Source: Aquirhabdus sp. (lineage in GTDB: Bacteria > Pseudomonadota > Gammaproteobacteria > Pseudomonadales > Moraxellaceae). Taken from it: a stretch of DNA of 15,886 nucleotides. Below are positions 15,601-15,886 of this stretch, one piece after another. Within the stretch, counting starts at the first letter, position 1. The number at the start of each line of letters is the position of its first letter. The stretch covers positions 1 through 15,886 of the forward strand of contig JASLFQ010000101.1 of the NCBI GenBank assembly GCA_030150595.1, in the 5' to 3' direction. Below the pieces are notes generated by a model. The model was not told the origin of the DNA. It was given only the letters and a program-made list of their open reading frames with translations, and did no database searches. A program made the translations under genes and the position numbers.

Positions 15601-15846
15601 ATGGACATTGGTTCACAGCTTGTCGATTTTGCCGAACTGGGCAATCAGCACCGCATCCACTTGAAAGATGGCAGAGTTCTGCAAGGTTGGATTATGGAAA
15701 TCCGTGAAGAAGATCTGTTGATCAGTACAGGATTTTCGGAGAAACAAGGTAAAGATGATTGGATTAAATTTGATGCGATTGATTTAGAGAACCTAGAATA
15801 TTGGGATACGAAGCAGCAAGGATGGGTGAAGTTTGTGCCTGTTTAA
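15601..15846 (+). CDS. Small beta-rich protein of unknown function
   Basis: This 81-residue acidic protein has no family I can name. Residues 17-56 alternate in a way that suggests a small five-strand barrel: HRIHLKDGRVLQGWIMEI, then EEDLLISTGF, then DDWIKFDAIDL, ending in LEYWD and GWVKFVPV. The hydrophobic-strand/DGR-x-x-x-G/acidic-turn order resembles Sm-like or SH3-like barrels such as Hfq, but the Hfq RNA-binding motifs are absent, so this is only a shape comparison. No signal peptide or membrane segment is seen. It follows the peptidase gene by 45 bases and may share its transcript; TGAGA about ten bases before the ATG is a fair ribosome site. Confidence 0.75.
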   Translation: MDIGSQLVDFAELGNQHRIHLKDGRVLQGWIMEIREEDLLISTGFSEKQGKDDWIKFDAIDLENLEYWDTKQQGWVKFVPV

Positions 15847-15855
15847 TAAAAATAA

Positions 15856-15886
15856 TGTAGGGGCACCCACAAGGGGCGCCCCTACA
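15856..15886. repeat. GTAG-flanked palindrome at the window end (REP-like)
   Basis: TGTAGGGGC (15856-15864) and GCCCCTACA (15878-15886) are perfect 9-base inverted arms around a 13-base centre that can itself pair partly (ACCC with GGGG). It begins 10 bases after the last gene's stop. The GTAG foot followed by a GC-rich palindrome matches the REP pattern, though the sequence differs from the pair at 986-1134. It may also help end transcription. The element may continue beyond the window. Confidence 0.6.

Overview
The window looks like chromosomal DNA of a gammaproteobacterium, most likely of the Moraxellaceae (Acinetobacter-like). The basis is the protein sequences (two-subunit GlyQ/GlyS, an ArgA-type fused kinase-fold/GNAT synthase, an M20-type ArgE, YggX, and a PstS without a lipobox) together with moderate base composition. 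The assignment comes from recognition of these families, not from a database search. No rRNA, tRNA, CRISPR array, phage or insertion sequence was seen.

Layout. 1-796 (minus) is the 5' part of a membrane protein of the carotenoid-biosynthesis DUF422/CruF type, which runs off the left edge. 797-1158 is an AT-rich gap holding a pair of inverted REP-like palindromes, each with a GTAG foot. 1159-1794 (plus) is an AT-rich gene of unknown function. 1881-4969 (plus) is the glyQS operon. 4976-5576 is a small DUF559 nuclease-like gene bracketed by two copies of a structured repeat. 5593-9119 holds argA (minus), a 4'-phosphopantetheinyl transferase gene (plus) and argE (minus). 9306-9569 (plus) is yggX, followed by a third, diverged copy of the structured repeat and a bidirectional terminator. 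9757-14646 (minus) is the phosphate uptake cluster pstS-pstC-pstA-pstB-phoU, with a good Pho box and -10 element upstream of pstS. 15016-15846 (plus) carries an M23 peptidase lipoprotein gene and a small conserved-looking beta-rich protein gene. The right edge is another GTAG-flanked palindrome.

How the genes work together. GlyQ and GlyS form the alpha2beta2 glycyl-tRNA synthetase. ArgA and ArgE catalyse the first step and the deacetylation step of the acetylated arginine pathway. PstS (periplasmic binding), PstC/PstA (channel), PstB (ATPase) and PhoU (signalling to PhoR/PhoB) form the high-affinity phosphate system. The Pho box makes this operon a predicted PhoB target.

The window is mostly housekeeping DNA. 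What goes beyond routine annotation lies in the gaps: a three-hairpin repeat family whose copies sit just behind stop codons and show compensatory base changes, two of them enclosing a DUF559 gene whose stop codon lies inside the repeat; the REP-like pair beside an orphan gene; and a cysteine where PstS normally has a phosphate-contacting glycine.
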